From the NCBI RefSeq assembly GCF_006402735.1, contig NZ_CP017174.1, positions 7,420,001-7,484,000 on the forward strand: 64,000 nucleotides of DNA, read 5' to 3'. The notes beneath the pieces were generated by a model that ran no database searches, had not been told where the DNA came from, and saw only the letters and a program-made list of their open reading frames with translations. The DNA is from Myxococcus xanthus (GTDB taxonomy: Bacteria; Myxococcota; Myxococcia; Myxococcales; Myxococcaceae). Both the position numbers and the translations under genes were made by a program. This document shows, one piece after another, positions 34,410 through 41,539 of the stretch (positions are counted from its first letter, which is position 1; each line of letters starts with the position of its first letter).

Positions 34410-34439
34410 TTGACACATTCCGCTTAAGCAGACTAACAA
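34410..34439 (+). promoter_or_regulatory. Candidate promoter for the subtilase gene
   Basis: A perfect TTGACA is followed after 17-18 nt by a weak TAACAA/CTAACA, in a relatively AT-rich patch about 70 nt before the ATG. The poor -10 lowers confidence. Confidence 0.35.
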
Positions 34440-34506
34440 GCACGTCTCGTTTTTCGAGGATTCAAGCGTCGTGCAGCACGGAAGTCCCTCTCAAGGAGAC
34501 ACCGCC

Positions 34507-36813
34507 ATGCGTATGCCGTCCTCGTTGTCCCCGCTGTCCCTCCTGGCCCTCGGTTGGGGCTTGTCCGCGCCAGTCACGGCGCTCGCCGCGAACACGCCGG
34601 ACCTGCGCCCCGGCGTCATCCGGAGCACCGCGGCGCTGGGCCCCGCCCGGGTCCTCACCGGTGCCGAGGCGGAGAAGGCTCGCCTCGTCACGGGCATCGA
34701 CCGTGCGGCGAGCGGCACGTATGCCCTTGCCACGGGCGCCGGGCATGTCTTCCACCGGACGGCCCAGCCCATCCATGCGTTGAAGACGCTCGACGTGCCG
34801 CGTGCGTCGGTCCAGCTCCACACCTGGCAGGAAGAGACGGCGGACGGCAGGCGCCAGGACTTCTTCGCCTACAGTCAGGGCGGCGTGGCGTTGCTGGGCC
34901 GCGTGCAGCCGACCGAGTACCTGGTGCGGCTGGAGCACGCGCGCTTCGACCCGCTGAAGGGCGCACAGCCCCTGGTCGCCGGCCTGCTCACCGCGGACGC
35001 AAGCAACACGCTGCACCTGGTGCAGTTCCAAGCCACGCCCCTGCCGGAGTACCGCGACGCCATCAAGGCCGCGGGGGGCAAGGTGCTGCGCTTCCTCACG
35101 GACCACACCTTCCTCGTGGAGATGAACGCCAGCACGCACAAGCGCGTCGCCGGGCTGCCCTACGTCCGCTGGGTGGGCGCGTACCATCCGGAGTACCGGG
35201 TGGAAGGCGTGCTGCGCGAGTCCCTCCAGGGCCGCGCGTTGAAGCTGGAGCCGCAGCGCTACTCCATCATGGTGGGCGAGCGCGGCGCGGCGCGGCAGGG
35301 CGAGGTCGCCTCGCTGGTCCGCACGCTGGGCGGCACGGTGGAGCTCATCGAGGCGGGCGGCCTGCGCGTGGAGGCCACCCTCACCCAGTCCCAGCTGGAG
35401 CGGCTGGTGCGCTCCAATGCCGTGCAGTACGTCGACCGCTGGGGCGGTCCGGGTGAGCTCGACAACAACAACGTCCGCGACGTGGGCGGCGCGACCTACC
35501 TTGAAGGCGTGGAGGGCTTCACGGGTCAGGGCGTCCGCGGCGAAATCTTCGACACCGAGCTACGCACCACGCACCAGGAGTGGGCAACCCCGCCGCTCAT
35601 CCACAGCACGTCCACCACGGGCAGCTTCCACGGCACCGCCTGCTACAGCATCAACTTCGCCCGAGGCGTGGACGCGAACGCACGCGGCCTGATTCCGTCC
35701 GGACAGGGCATCTTCTACCGCTACAACGAGTCCTCCCAGTTCGGCGGCCCCAAGTCCCGCTACGACATCAACCGGGAGCTCATCGACCCAGCCGGGCCGT
35801 ACCGCGCCGTGTTCCAGACATCCAGCGTGGGCAGTGCGCAGGTGACGGGCTACACGACCATCTCCGCGGAGGTGGATGACTACCTGTTCCAGTACCCCAT
35901 CCTCAGCACGCAGTCGCAGAGCAACACCGGCAACCAGAACTCGCGGCCACAGGCGTGGGCGAAGAACATCGTGTCCGTGGGTGGCATGTACCACTACGAC
36001 GACGCCAGCCGCGGGAATGACCGGTGGAACGGCGGCGCCAGCGTGGGCCCGGCGGCGGACGGCCGCCTCAAGCCGGACCTGTCGTACTACTACGACCTCA
36101 TCCGCTCCGCGTCGAACACCAGCAACACGTCCTACACCAACTTCGGTGGTACCAGCGCGGCCACGCCGCAGACGTCGGGGCACTTCGGCCTGCTGTTCCA
36201 GATGTGGCACGAGGGCGTCTGGGCGGGCTTCGGTGGTGGCGCGGATGTCTTCGCCAGCCGTCCGAAGATGGCCACGGCGAAGGCGCTGATGATCAACATG
36301 GCGCATCGCTACAACTGGCTCGCGGGTGGCTCCAACGGCGACCTGACGCGCGCGCGGCAGGGCTGGGGCACCGCGGACGTGAGGCGCCTGTATGACCGCG
36401 CCGCCGTGACGAGCATCATCAACGAGACGGACACCCTGCTCCCGCTCGGCACGAACACGTACAACGTCACCGTGGCTCCCGGGGAGACGGAGCTCAACGT
36501 CACCATGGTCTACACCGACCCCGCCGGCACGGTGGGCGCGGCGCACGCCCGAATCAACGACCTGTCGCTGCGCGTGACGTCCCCCACCGGCGTCGTCTAC
36601 TGGGGCAACAACGGCCTGACGGCGAGCAACGTCTCCACGCCGGGCGGTGTGTCGAACACGGTGGATACGGTGGAGAACGTGTTCCTCGCCACCCCCGCCG
36701 CCGGCACGTGGACCGTGGAGGTGATTGGTGACGAAATCATCGAGGACACGAATCTGGCGACTCGCGTGCTGGACGCGACCTACGCGCTGGTCGTGAGCGG
36801 CGGCAAGATTTAG
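34507..36813 (+). CDS. Exported subtilisin-like serine protease (S8)
   Basis: 768 aa. A signal peptide (1 to about 28) precedes a propeptide of about 310 residues. The catalytic domain has Asp 349 in EIFDTELRTTH, His 375 in SFHGTACYS and Ser 550 in FGGTSAATPQTSGH. The D-to-H spacing is only 26 residues, short for the family. A C-terminal beta-sandwich (about 640-768) with TVAPGETELNVTMVYTDP and GTWTVEVIG resembles a proprotein-convertase P domain. Secreted proteases of this type are common in predatory myxobacteria (general knowledge). AAGGAG lies about 7 nt upstream of the start. Confidence 0.9.
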   Translation: MRMPSSLSPLSLLALGWGLSAPVTALAANTPDLRPGVIRSTAALGPARVLTGAEAEKARLVTGIDRAASGTYALATGAGHVFHRTAQPIHALKTLDVPRASVQLHTWQEETADGRRQDFFAYSQGGVALLGRVQPTEYLVRLEHARFDPLKGAQPLVAGLLTADASNTLHLVQFQATPLPEYRDAIKAAGGKVLRFLTDHTFLVEMNASTHKRVAGLPYVRWVGAYHPEYRVEGVLRESLQGRALKLEPQRYSIMVGERGAARQGEVASLVRTLGGTVELIEAGGLRVEATLTQSQLERLVRSNAVQYVDRWGGPGELDNNNVRDVGGATYLEGVEGFTGQGVRGEIFDTELRTTHQEWATPPLIHSTSTTGSFHGTACYSINFARGVDANARGLIPSGQGIFYRYNESSQFGGPKSRYDINRELIDPAGPYRAVFQTSSVGSAQVTGYTTISAEVDDYLFQYPILSTQSQSNTGNQNSRPQAWAKNIVSVGGMYHYDDASRGNDRWNGGASVGPAADGRLKPDLSYYYDLIRSASNTSNTSYTNFGGTSAATPQTSGHFGLLFQMWHEGVWAGFGGGADVFASRPKMATAKALMINMAHRYNWLAGGSNGDLTRARQGWGTADVRRLYDRAAVTSIINETDTLLPLGTNTYNVTVAPGETELNVTMVYTDPAGTVGAAHARINDLSLRVTSPTGVVYWGNNGLTASNVSTPGGVSNTVDTVENVFLATPAAGTWTVEVIGDEIIEDTNLATRVLDATYALVVSGGKI

Positions 36814-36840
36814 TAGGCCAGGGTTGAGCTGACGCAGGCG

Positions 36841-36877
36841 CCGGGCCGGTGTTCCCTTCGTGGGAGTGCCGGCCCGG
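36841..36877 (+). terminator. Terminator hairpin after the subtilase gene
   Basis: CCGGGCCGG and CCGGCCCGG form a perfect 9-bp stem around a 19-nt loop that may pair internally; it ends in ACTGTTTCT. It starts 28 nt after the stop and also faces the convergent GyrB-like gene. Confidence 0.6.
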
Positions 36878-36892
36878 ACTGTTTCTGGAGGG

Positions 36893-37969
36893 CTACCGCG
36901 AGCCGCTCGTACGCCGTGCCAGAAGTTTCGGCGTCACAGGGTGCTCGCGGAGGAGTTCGATGAGCAGGGGCTGGAGCTGCTTGCGGATGGCCTCTTCCAG
37001 TCCTGGGATGGCCAGCAACTCCTTGGTGGGGCCCGCGAACGCCATCTGCCTCCGGGGTCCACTCACGGCGACGATAGCCGTCAGTCCCTGCGCCACCCGA
37101 TCCCAGGGGAATGCCCCCCGCGTCTCACCTGAGAGCTTCGCCAGTGCACCCCGGAGCGCCTGAGTGACGCCCTTCACGTGTGCGCCATGCCGCACGGTCC
37201 GCACGGCGTTGGCAAATGACAGCAACGTGCTGCCCTCGTCTTCGCACCACTGCAATGCACACTGGACACGCAGTCCGTCCCACGTGAAATCGAAGGCGAT
37301 CGGCTCGGGGTGGAGACGCGTCCTCGCCTCCGTGAGGACGTGAGCCCACTGCGCCACACCGCCAGGCAAGTGCCACAGCGTGCGCTCCTCCCGCTGGAGG
37401 TCCACGAAAGCAACGCGCAGCCCGGGAGCGAGCGCCGCCAGCTCGCTACAGCGCCGGGAAAGGCGCTCCCGGTCGAAGGCGAGCACCTCGAAGATGGTGG
37501 CGTCTGGAACGAAGTGGAGACGTATTCCTCTTTCCGCGGAGACGGGCATCGGCGCCATCGGCGTCACCTCAGACACGTCTCCCTGAGGACGGCCATGCTC
37601 GCCCATCAAGCGCCACTGACGCCCCTCCGCCCAGATGTCCACCTGGTAGCGTGACGACAGGGCGAGAGATACGACGAGCATGCTGTCCCAGAACAGCCCC
37701 ACTTCCAGTGGCTGCCCCAAGAATCGCTTCCCTTCCACCACGGGGACCACATCACCGATAGGTACCGTACGGCTGGTAGAGAAGAGGGCAATGGAGTTGT
37801 CCCCGCCCAGCTCCAACACCACGTCTCCGCACTGCCCAAGGATCGCCTCTTCGAGAACCGACTCCAGGAGGAAATAGACGAGGTGATGCAGCCCGAGTTC
37901 GCCCGTGTCGCCACAGTACATGCCAGGACGCTTGCGCATCGCATCGAGGATGTCGGTGGGTGGCACCAT
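36893..37969 (-). CDS. GyrB-like ATPase/transducer protein with eroded ATP site
   Basis: 358 aa. The N-terminal MRKRPGMYCGDTGELGLHHLVYFLLESVLEEA aligns with GyrB, but the catalytic Glu 42 and Asn 46 equivalents are Phe 33 and Ser 37. The DDGRGIP motif (STSRTVP here) and the GGLHGVG box are both lost. The transducer part (about 215-358) is well preserved: HVKGVTQALRGALAKL and FAGPTKELLAIPGLEEAIRKQLQPLL, keeping the Lys of the QTK loop as PTK. No TOPRIM domain is present. It is probably a scaffold or sensor rather than an ATPase; the gene may regulate or derive from gyrase. TAGAGT at 37976-37981 is 6 nt before the ATG. Confidence 0.75.
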   Translation of the reverse strand: MVPPTDILDAMRKRPGMYCGDTGELGLHHLVYFLLESVLEEAILGQCGDVVLELGGDNSIALFSTSRTVPIGDVVPVVEGKRFLGQPLEVGLFWDSMLVVSLALSSRYQVDIWAEGRQWRLMGEHGRPQGDVSEVTPMAPMPVSAERGIRLHFVPDATIFEVLAFDRERLSRRCSELAALAPGLRVAFVDLQREERTLWHLPGGVAQWAHVLTEARTRLHPEPIAFDFTWDGLRVQCALQWCEDEGSTLLSFANAVRTVRHGAHVKGVTQALRGALAKLSGETRGAFPWDRVAQGLTAIVAVSGPRRQMAFAGPTKELLAIPGLEEAIRKQLQPLLIELLREHPVTPKLLARRTSGSR

Positions 37970-37975
37970 CCCGAC

Positions 37976-37981
37976 ACTCTA
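37976..37981 (-). promoter_or_regulatory. -10-like hexamer TAGAGT
   Basis: TAGAGT on the minus strand ends 6 nt before the ATG at 37969 of the GyrB-like gene. There is no Shine-Dalgarno. Confidence 0.4.
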
Positions 37982-38064
37982 CTCTGGCCTCGATTGCCCA
38001 TCCCGTGGACACGAGAGTCCTCGTCCCACTGGCTCCGGCCCCGCCCCAATGGCATGACAGGCCC

Positions 38065-39984
38065 ATGGCCCGTGACGTCTCCTTCTTCGACCAGCTCGGC
38101 TCGCTCCTCGCCCAGGAACGCGAGGCCGAGAAAGCCCGCCTGGCCGCGCTCGCCCAGAGCCTCACGCTGCATGAGCGCGAGGAGCACGGCCTGTCCGTCC
38201 TGGACCTGGAGTCCATCGAGGAAGAGGTCGGCCTGGGAGGCCGCTTCCTCGTCACCCTGGGCCGCGCGGACCGCCGCCCTCTGCCCACCCGGCTGCACAA
38301 CGGTGACCTGGTGGCCGTGCTGCCCCGCCGCGCGGAGGTGAAGGAGCCCGCCCGCGCCCTCATCTCCCGTGCCACCGCCACGCGCATCCAGCTCGCCTTC
38401 GACCGCTCCCCGCCGCCCTACGTCCACGAGGGCCTCCTGCGCCTGGACGTCGTCCCCAACGACGTCACCTATGACCGGCTGCGCGCCGGGCTCCAGCGCA
38501 TCAAGGCCCTGGACAAGGGCGCCGAGCGGCACAAGCGCGAGGTCGTCCTGGGCAACGAGCCGCCCCGCTTCGACAAGCCCCGCGAGTTCGAGCCCACCCG
38601 CCCCCTCAACCCCGAACAACAGGACGCCACCGCCCGCGCGCTCGCCGCCGAGGACTTCTTCCTGGTCCACGGCCCCCCGGGCACCGGCAAGTCCACCGTG
38701 CTGGCCGAGGTCGCCGCCCAGGCCGTGGCGGACGGCAAGCGCCTGTTGTGCACCGCCGCCAGCAACGCCGCCGTGGACCACCTGTTGGACTTGTGCCTGG
38801 ACAAGGGCCTGCGCGCCATCCGCGTGGGTCACCCCGCCCGCGTGGCCGCGCGGCTCCAGGAGCACACCCTGGACATCGTCGTGGAGTCCCACCCGGACCG
38901 CGCCGTCTCCCGCGACCTCTTCGACGAGGCCTTCTCCCTGCTGGGCTACGCGCGCCGCCAGCGCAACCAGGGTCGCAGCCGCGAGCGCTTCGCCAACGCC
39001 CGCGCGTCCACCTCGGAAGCCAAGGGCATGCTCGACGAGGCCCGCGCCCTGGAGCGCAAGGCCGTGAAGTCCGTGCTCGCCAACGCGGACGTCATCTGCG
39101 TGACGCTCTCCAGCCTCGACTCCGGCGTGCTCTCTGGACAGCAGTTCGACCTGGCGCTGCTCGATGAAGCCACCCAGGCCACCGAGCCCCTGGCGCTGCT
39201 GGGCTTCCTGCGCGCGCCCCGCGTCATCCTCGCTGGCGACCCGCAGCAGCTACCGCCCACCGTCCTCTCCCAGGAGGCCGCGAAGGCCGGCCTGGGCGTG
39301 AGCCTCTTCGAGCGATTGCTCAAGGACCACGGCGAGGGCGTCAAACGCATGCTGCGCGAGCAGTACCGGATGAACGCGCGCATCATGGATTTCCCCTCGC
39401 GGGAGATGTACGGCGGCGAGCTTCGCGCCCACCCCTCCATCGCGGACCGCACGATGGACGCCGTCCTCACGCCCGGCGCGGACGTGGATGCGCCCCCCGT
39501 GCTCTACCTGGACACCGCGGGCAAGGGCTTCGACGAAGAAGTCGAGCCCACCACGCGAAGCCTCTTCAACCCCGGCGAGGCTGGACTGGTGGAGGCCCGC
39601 GTGCGCGCCCTGCTCGCCGCCGGACTGGCGCCCCGAGAGCTGGCGGTGATTACCCCCTACAGCGCCCAGGCCCATCAGCTCCGCGAGCGCATCGAGGCGC
39701 TCAGCCCGGAGGTGGAGGTCGACACCGTCGACGCGTTCCAGGGCCGGGAGAAGGACGCCATCATCGTCTCCCTCACCCGCTCCAACAGCGAGGGGCAGCT
39801 CGGCTTCCTCACGGACCTGCGCCGCATGAACGTGGCCCTCACCCGCGCCCGCCGCCACCTCTTCGTCGTGGGCGACTCCGCCACCCTCAGCGGGCACCCC
39901 TTCTACGCGCGCTTCGTCGAGGGCACCCAGGCCAGCGGCGGCTACCGCTCCGCCTGGGAATGGCCCGACGCCCAGGACACCTGA
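38065..39984 (+). CDS. SF1 helicase, UPF1/IGHMBP2-like
   Basis: 639 aa. An N-terminal beta-rich region (about 50-150) precedes the helicase core. Helicase motifs: Q-motif NPEQQDATARAL, Walker A GPPGTGKST (about 212-220), Walker B LALLDEATQATEPLALLG, motif III GDPQQLPPTV, motif IV REQYRMN, motif V VDAFQGREKDAIIVSLTRSN and motif VI NVALTRARRHLFVVG. This is the UPF1-like group, acting on RNA or DNA; the actual partner is unknown. The ATG at 38065 begins MARDVSFFDQL, which looks like the family start; a longer reading adds an unlikely peptide overlapping the divergent gene. Confidence 0.9.
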   Translation: MARDVSFFDQLGSLLAQEREAEKARLAALAQSLTLHEREEHGLSVLDLESIEEEVGLGGRFLVTLGRADRRPLPTRLHNGDLVAVLPRRAEVKEPARALISRATATRIQLAFDRSPPPYVHEGLLRLDVVPNDVTYDRLRAGLQRIKALDKGAERHKREVVLGNEPPRFDKPREFEPTRPLNPEQQDATARALAAEDFFLVHGPPGTGKSTVLAEVAAQAVADGKRLLCTAASNAAVDHLLDLCLDKGLRAIRVGHPARVAARLQEHTLDIVVESHPDRAVSRDLFDEAFSLLGYARRQRNQGRSRERFANARASTSEAKGMLDEARALERKAVKSVLANADVICVTLSSLDSGVLSGQQFDLALLDEATQATEPLALLGFLRAPRVILAGDPQQLPPTVLSQEAAKAGLGVSLFERLLKDHGEGVKRMLREQYRMNARIMDFPSREMYGGELRAHPSIADRTMDAVLTPGADVDAPPVLYLDTAGKGFDEEVEPTTRSLFNPGEAGLVEARVRALLAAGLAPRELAVITPYSAQAHQLRERIEALSPEVEVDTVDAFQGREKDAIIVSLTRSNSEGQLGFLTDLRRMNVALTRARRHLFVVGDSATLSGHPFYARFVEGTQASGGYRSAWEWPDAQDT

Positions 39985-40057
39985 CACCTCGGGTTGTAAC
40001 AGGGTAAAGGCAGACCCGCCCTGGGGCACTACGCAATCTATGCGAGGCTTTCCGGCC

Positions 40058-40084
40058 AAAATTGTCGCAACTGTGCACAATTTT
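40058..40084. promoter_or_regulatory. Perfect AAAATTGT/ACAATTTT inverted repeat (operator-like)
   Basis: AAAATTGT - 11 nt - ACAATTTT, a perfect 8-bp palindrome in a sequence of about 70% GC. It lies 114 nt before the ATG of the 59-aa gene. It probably is a regulator-binding site; no homologue is known to me. Confidence 0.5.
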
Positions 40085-40197
40085 TGTCACCCAGCTCGAC
40101 AGGCGAGGCGGTGCAGTGCCGGAAATTCGGGCCTTTGAGGCCTCTCTCCTGTGCGGCATGAAACATGCTCTTCCCCGCGGCGGGGAGGAACCGCCAC

Positions 40198-40377
40198 ATG
40201 TCCCAGCAGGCGAATGTTACGAAGGAAAACGATGTCTGGGTTCTCCGTATCGAGAAGGACAACGGCAAGCAGCAGGAGTACCGCTGCGCCACCGAGAATC
40301 AGGCGCGCCAGCTCGCGATGATTCTCTCCCGGCCCGACACGGGTGGGCCGCCGCGGCAACCCGCCGGGCCCCGCTGA
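40198..40377 (+). CDS. Small conserved-type protein, 59 aa
   Basis: Starts MSQQANVTKENDVW. The middle VWVLRIEKDNGKQQEYRCATENQARQLAMILS could form a small beta-hairpin followed by a helix, and a Pro-rich tail (PDTGGPPRQPAGP) ends the protein. GGAGGA lies 10 nt upstream. It has its own inverted-repeat operator upstream and a terminator hairpin downstream, so it is a free-standing regulated unit. No function recognised. Confidence 0.75.
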   Translation: MSQQANVTKENDVWVLRIEKDNGKQQEYRCATENQARQLAMILSRPDTGGPPRQPAGPR

Positions 40378-40385
40378 ACGCGCGC

Positions 40386-40421
40386 CGCGCCCGGGCGTGG
40401 ATGACGGTTCTCCCGGGCGCG
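40386..40421 (+). terminator. 10-bp hairpin after the 59-aa gene
   Basis: CGCGCCCGGG - 16 nt - CCCGGGCGCG, a perfect 10-bp stem beginning 8 nt after the stop. No T-run. Confidence 0.55.
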
Positions 40422-40454
40422 TGAACCGGGTAAGGCACGGGGCAGGAGGCTCCC

Positions 40455-41309
40455 GTGTCCGACGCGCTCGAATCCCTCACTGTTGATGCCGAAGGCCTGG
40501 CGCTGCATGTCCGGCAGCGCCCCGCGCCCAACGCGCCCGCCGTGCTGTTCCTGCACGGATGGCTGGACCATTCCCACAGCTTCGATGCCCTCATCCCGCA
40601 CCTGCCCCAGACATGGCGGCTGGTGCTGCTCGACTTCCGGGGCATGGGCCGCAGCGCCCACGTGGGCCCCGGCGCCACCTACCAGTTCAGCGACTACGCG
40701 CTCGACGTGGAGGCCACGTTGGACGGGCTGGGCCTGGACGCGGTGCACCTGGTGGGGCACTCGCTGGGCGGCATCGTCTCACAGGCCTACGCCGCCGCCC
40801 GCCCGGGGCGCGTGAAGAGCGTGACGCTCATCGAAAGCCTGGGCCCCGCTGGCGGGCCCGCGGAAGGCGCCCTGGGCCGGCTGCGCAGCGCCCTGGATGA
40901 CGCGCGCCGCCCGCCCAACCGCAAGCGCTACCCCACCGTGGAGACCGCCGCGGCGCGGCTGCTGGAGAACAGCCCCACGCTGACGCAGGACGCGGCGCTG
41001 TACCTCGCCCGGCACGGGACGGAGCCCTACGAGGGCGGCTTCGCCTTCACCTTCGACCCGCGCCACCGCCGCCGCTTCGGCATGGGTTATGACGAGGCCC
41101 AGTGGATGGCGCTCCAGGCCGGCGTCACCTGCCCGCTGCAGCTCATCCTCGCCACCGGCGGGCTGCGCCACGATGAAGCCCTCATGCGCAACCGTACGCA
41201 GGCGCTCCAAACCCTCGCCCATCCACCGCTGCACCTCCCCGGCGGGCACCACGTCCACATGGAGCAGCCCGAAATGGTCGCGGAGGCGCTCATTCGCCTC
41301 GCCTCCTGA
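40455..41309 (+). CDS. Alpha/beta hydrolase
   Basis: 284 aa. The nucleophile elbow is HLVGHSLGGIVSQAY (Ser near residue 104) with the preceding HGWLDHSHSFDALIPHL oxyanion-loop region and the catalytic-triad acid and His in the C-terminal half (FDPRHRRRFG, LPGGHHVHMEQP). The substrate is unknown; candidates are esters, lactones or haloalkanes. The GTG start has AGGAGG 6 nt upstream. It stands as a single gene between two terminator-bounded units. Confidence 0.88.
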   Translation: MSDALESLTVDAEGLALHVRQRPAPNAPAVLFLHGWLDHSHSFDALIPHLPQTWRLVLLDFRGMGRSAHVGPGATYQFSDYALDVEATLDGLGLDAVHLVGHSLGGIVSQAYAAARPGRVKSVTLIESLGPAGGPAEGALGRLRSALDDARRPPNRKRYPTVETAAARLLENSPTLTQDAALYLARHGTEPYEGGFAFTFDPRHRRRFGMGYDEAQWMALQAGVTCPLQLILATGGLRHDEALMRNRTQALQTLAHPPLHLPGGHHVHMEQPEMVAEALIRLAS

Positions 41310-41539
41310 TACTCACCTACACTTCCTCACCGACAGAAGGACGGGAAAGTCTTTCACCCTCCAGAGTATCGCCCTTCCTCTTTGCCAACCTGATGACACC
41401 CACATCACGCCAACTTCCTGAAATCAGGGAGACTCCCCCTCGCTCCCTGGGTTGGTACGCAAATTGATGGAGGTGCAGGGGGCGGATCACTCACCGGGCA
41501 CGGGCCGGTGGGTGTGGGGAGAAGGGTGGGGAGCGGGCA

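Noticed and set aside
41342-41358. GGGAAAG-T-CTTTCACCC near-palindrome upstream of the ASH gene
   Set aside because: 5-bp core arms are not above what chance would give; no second copy seen.
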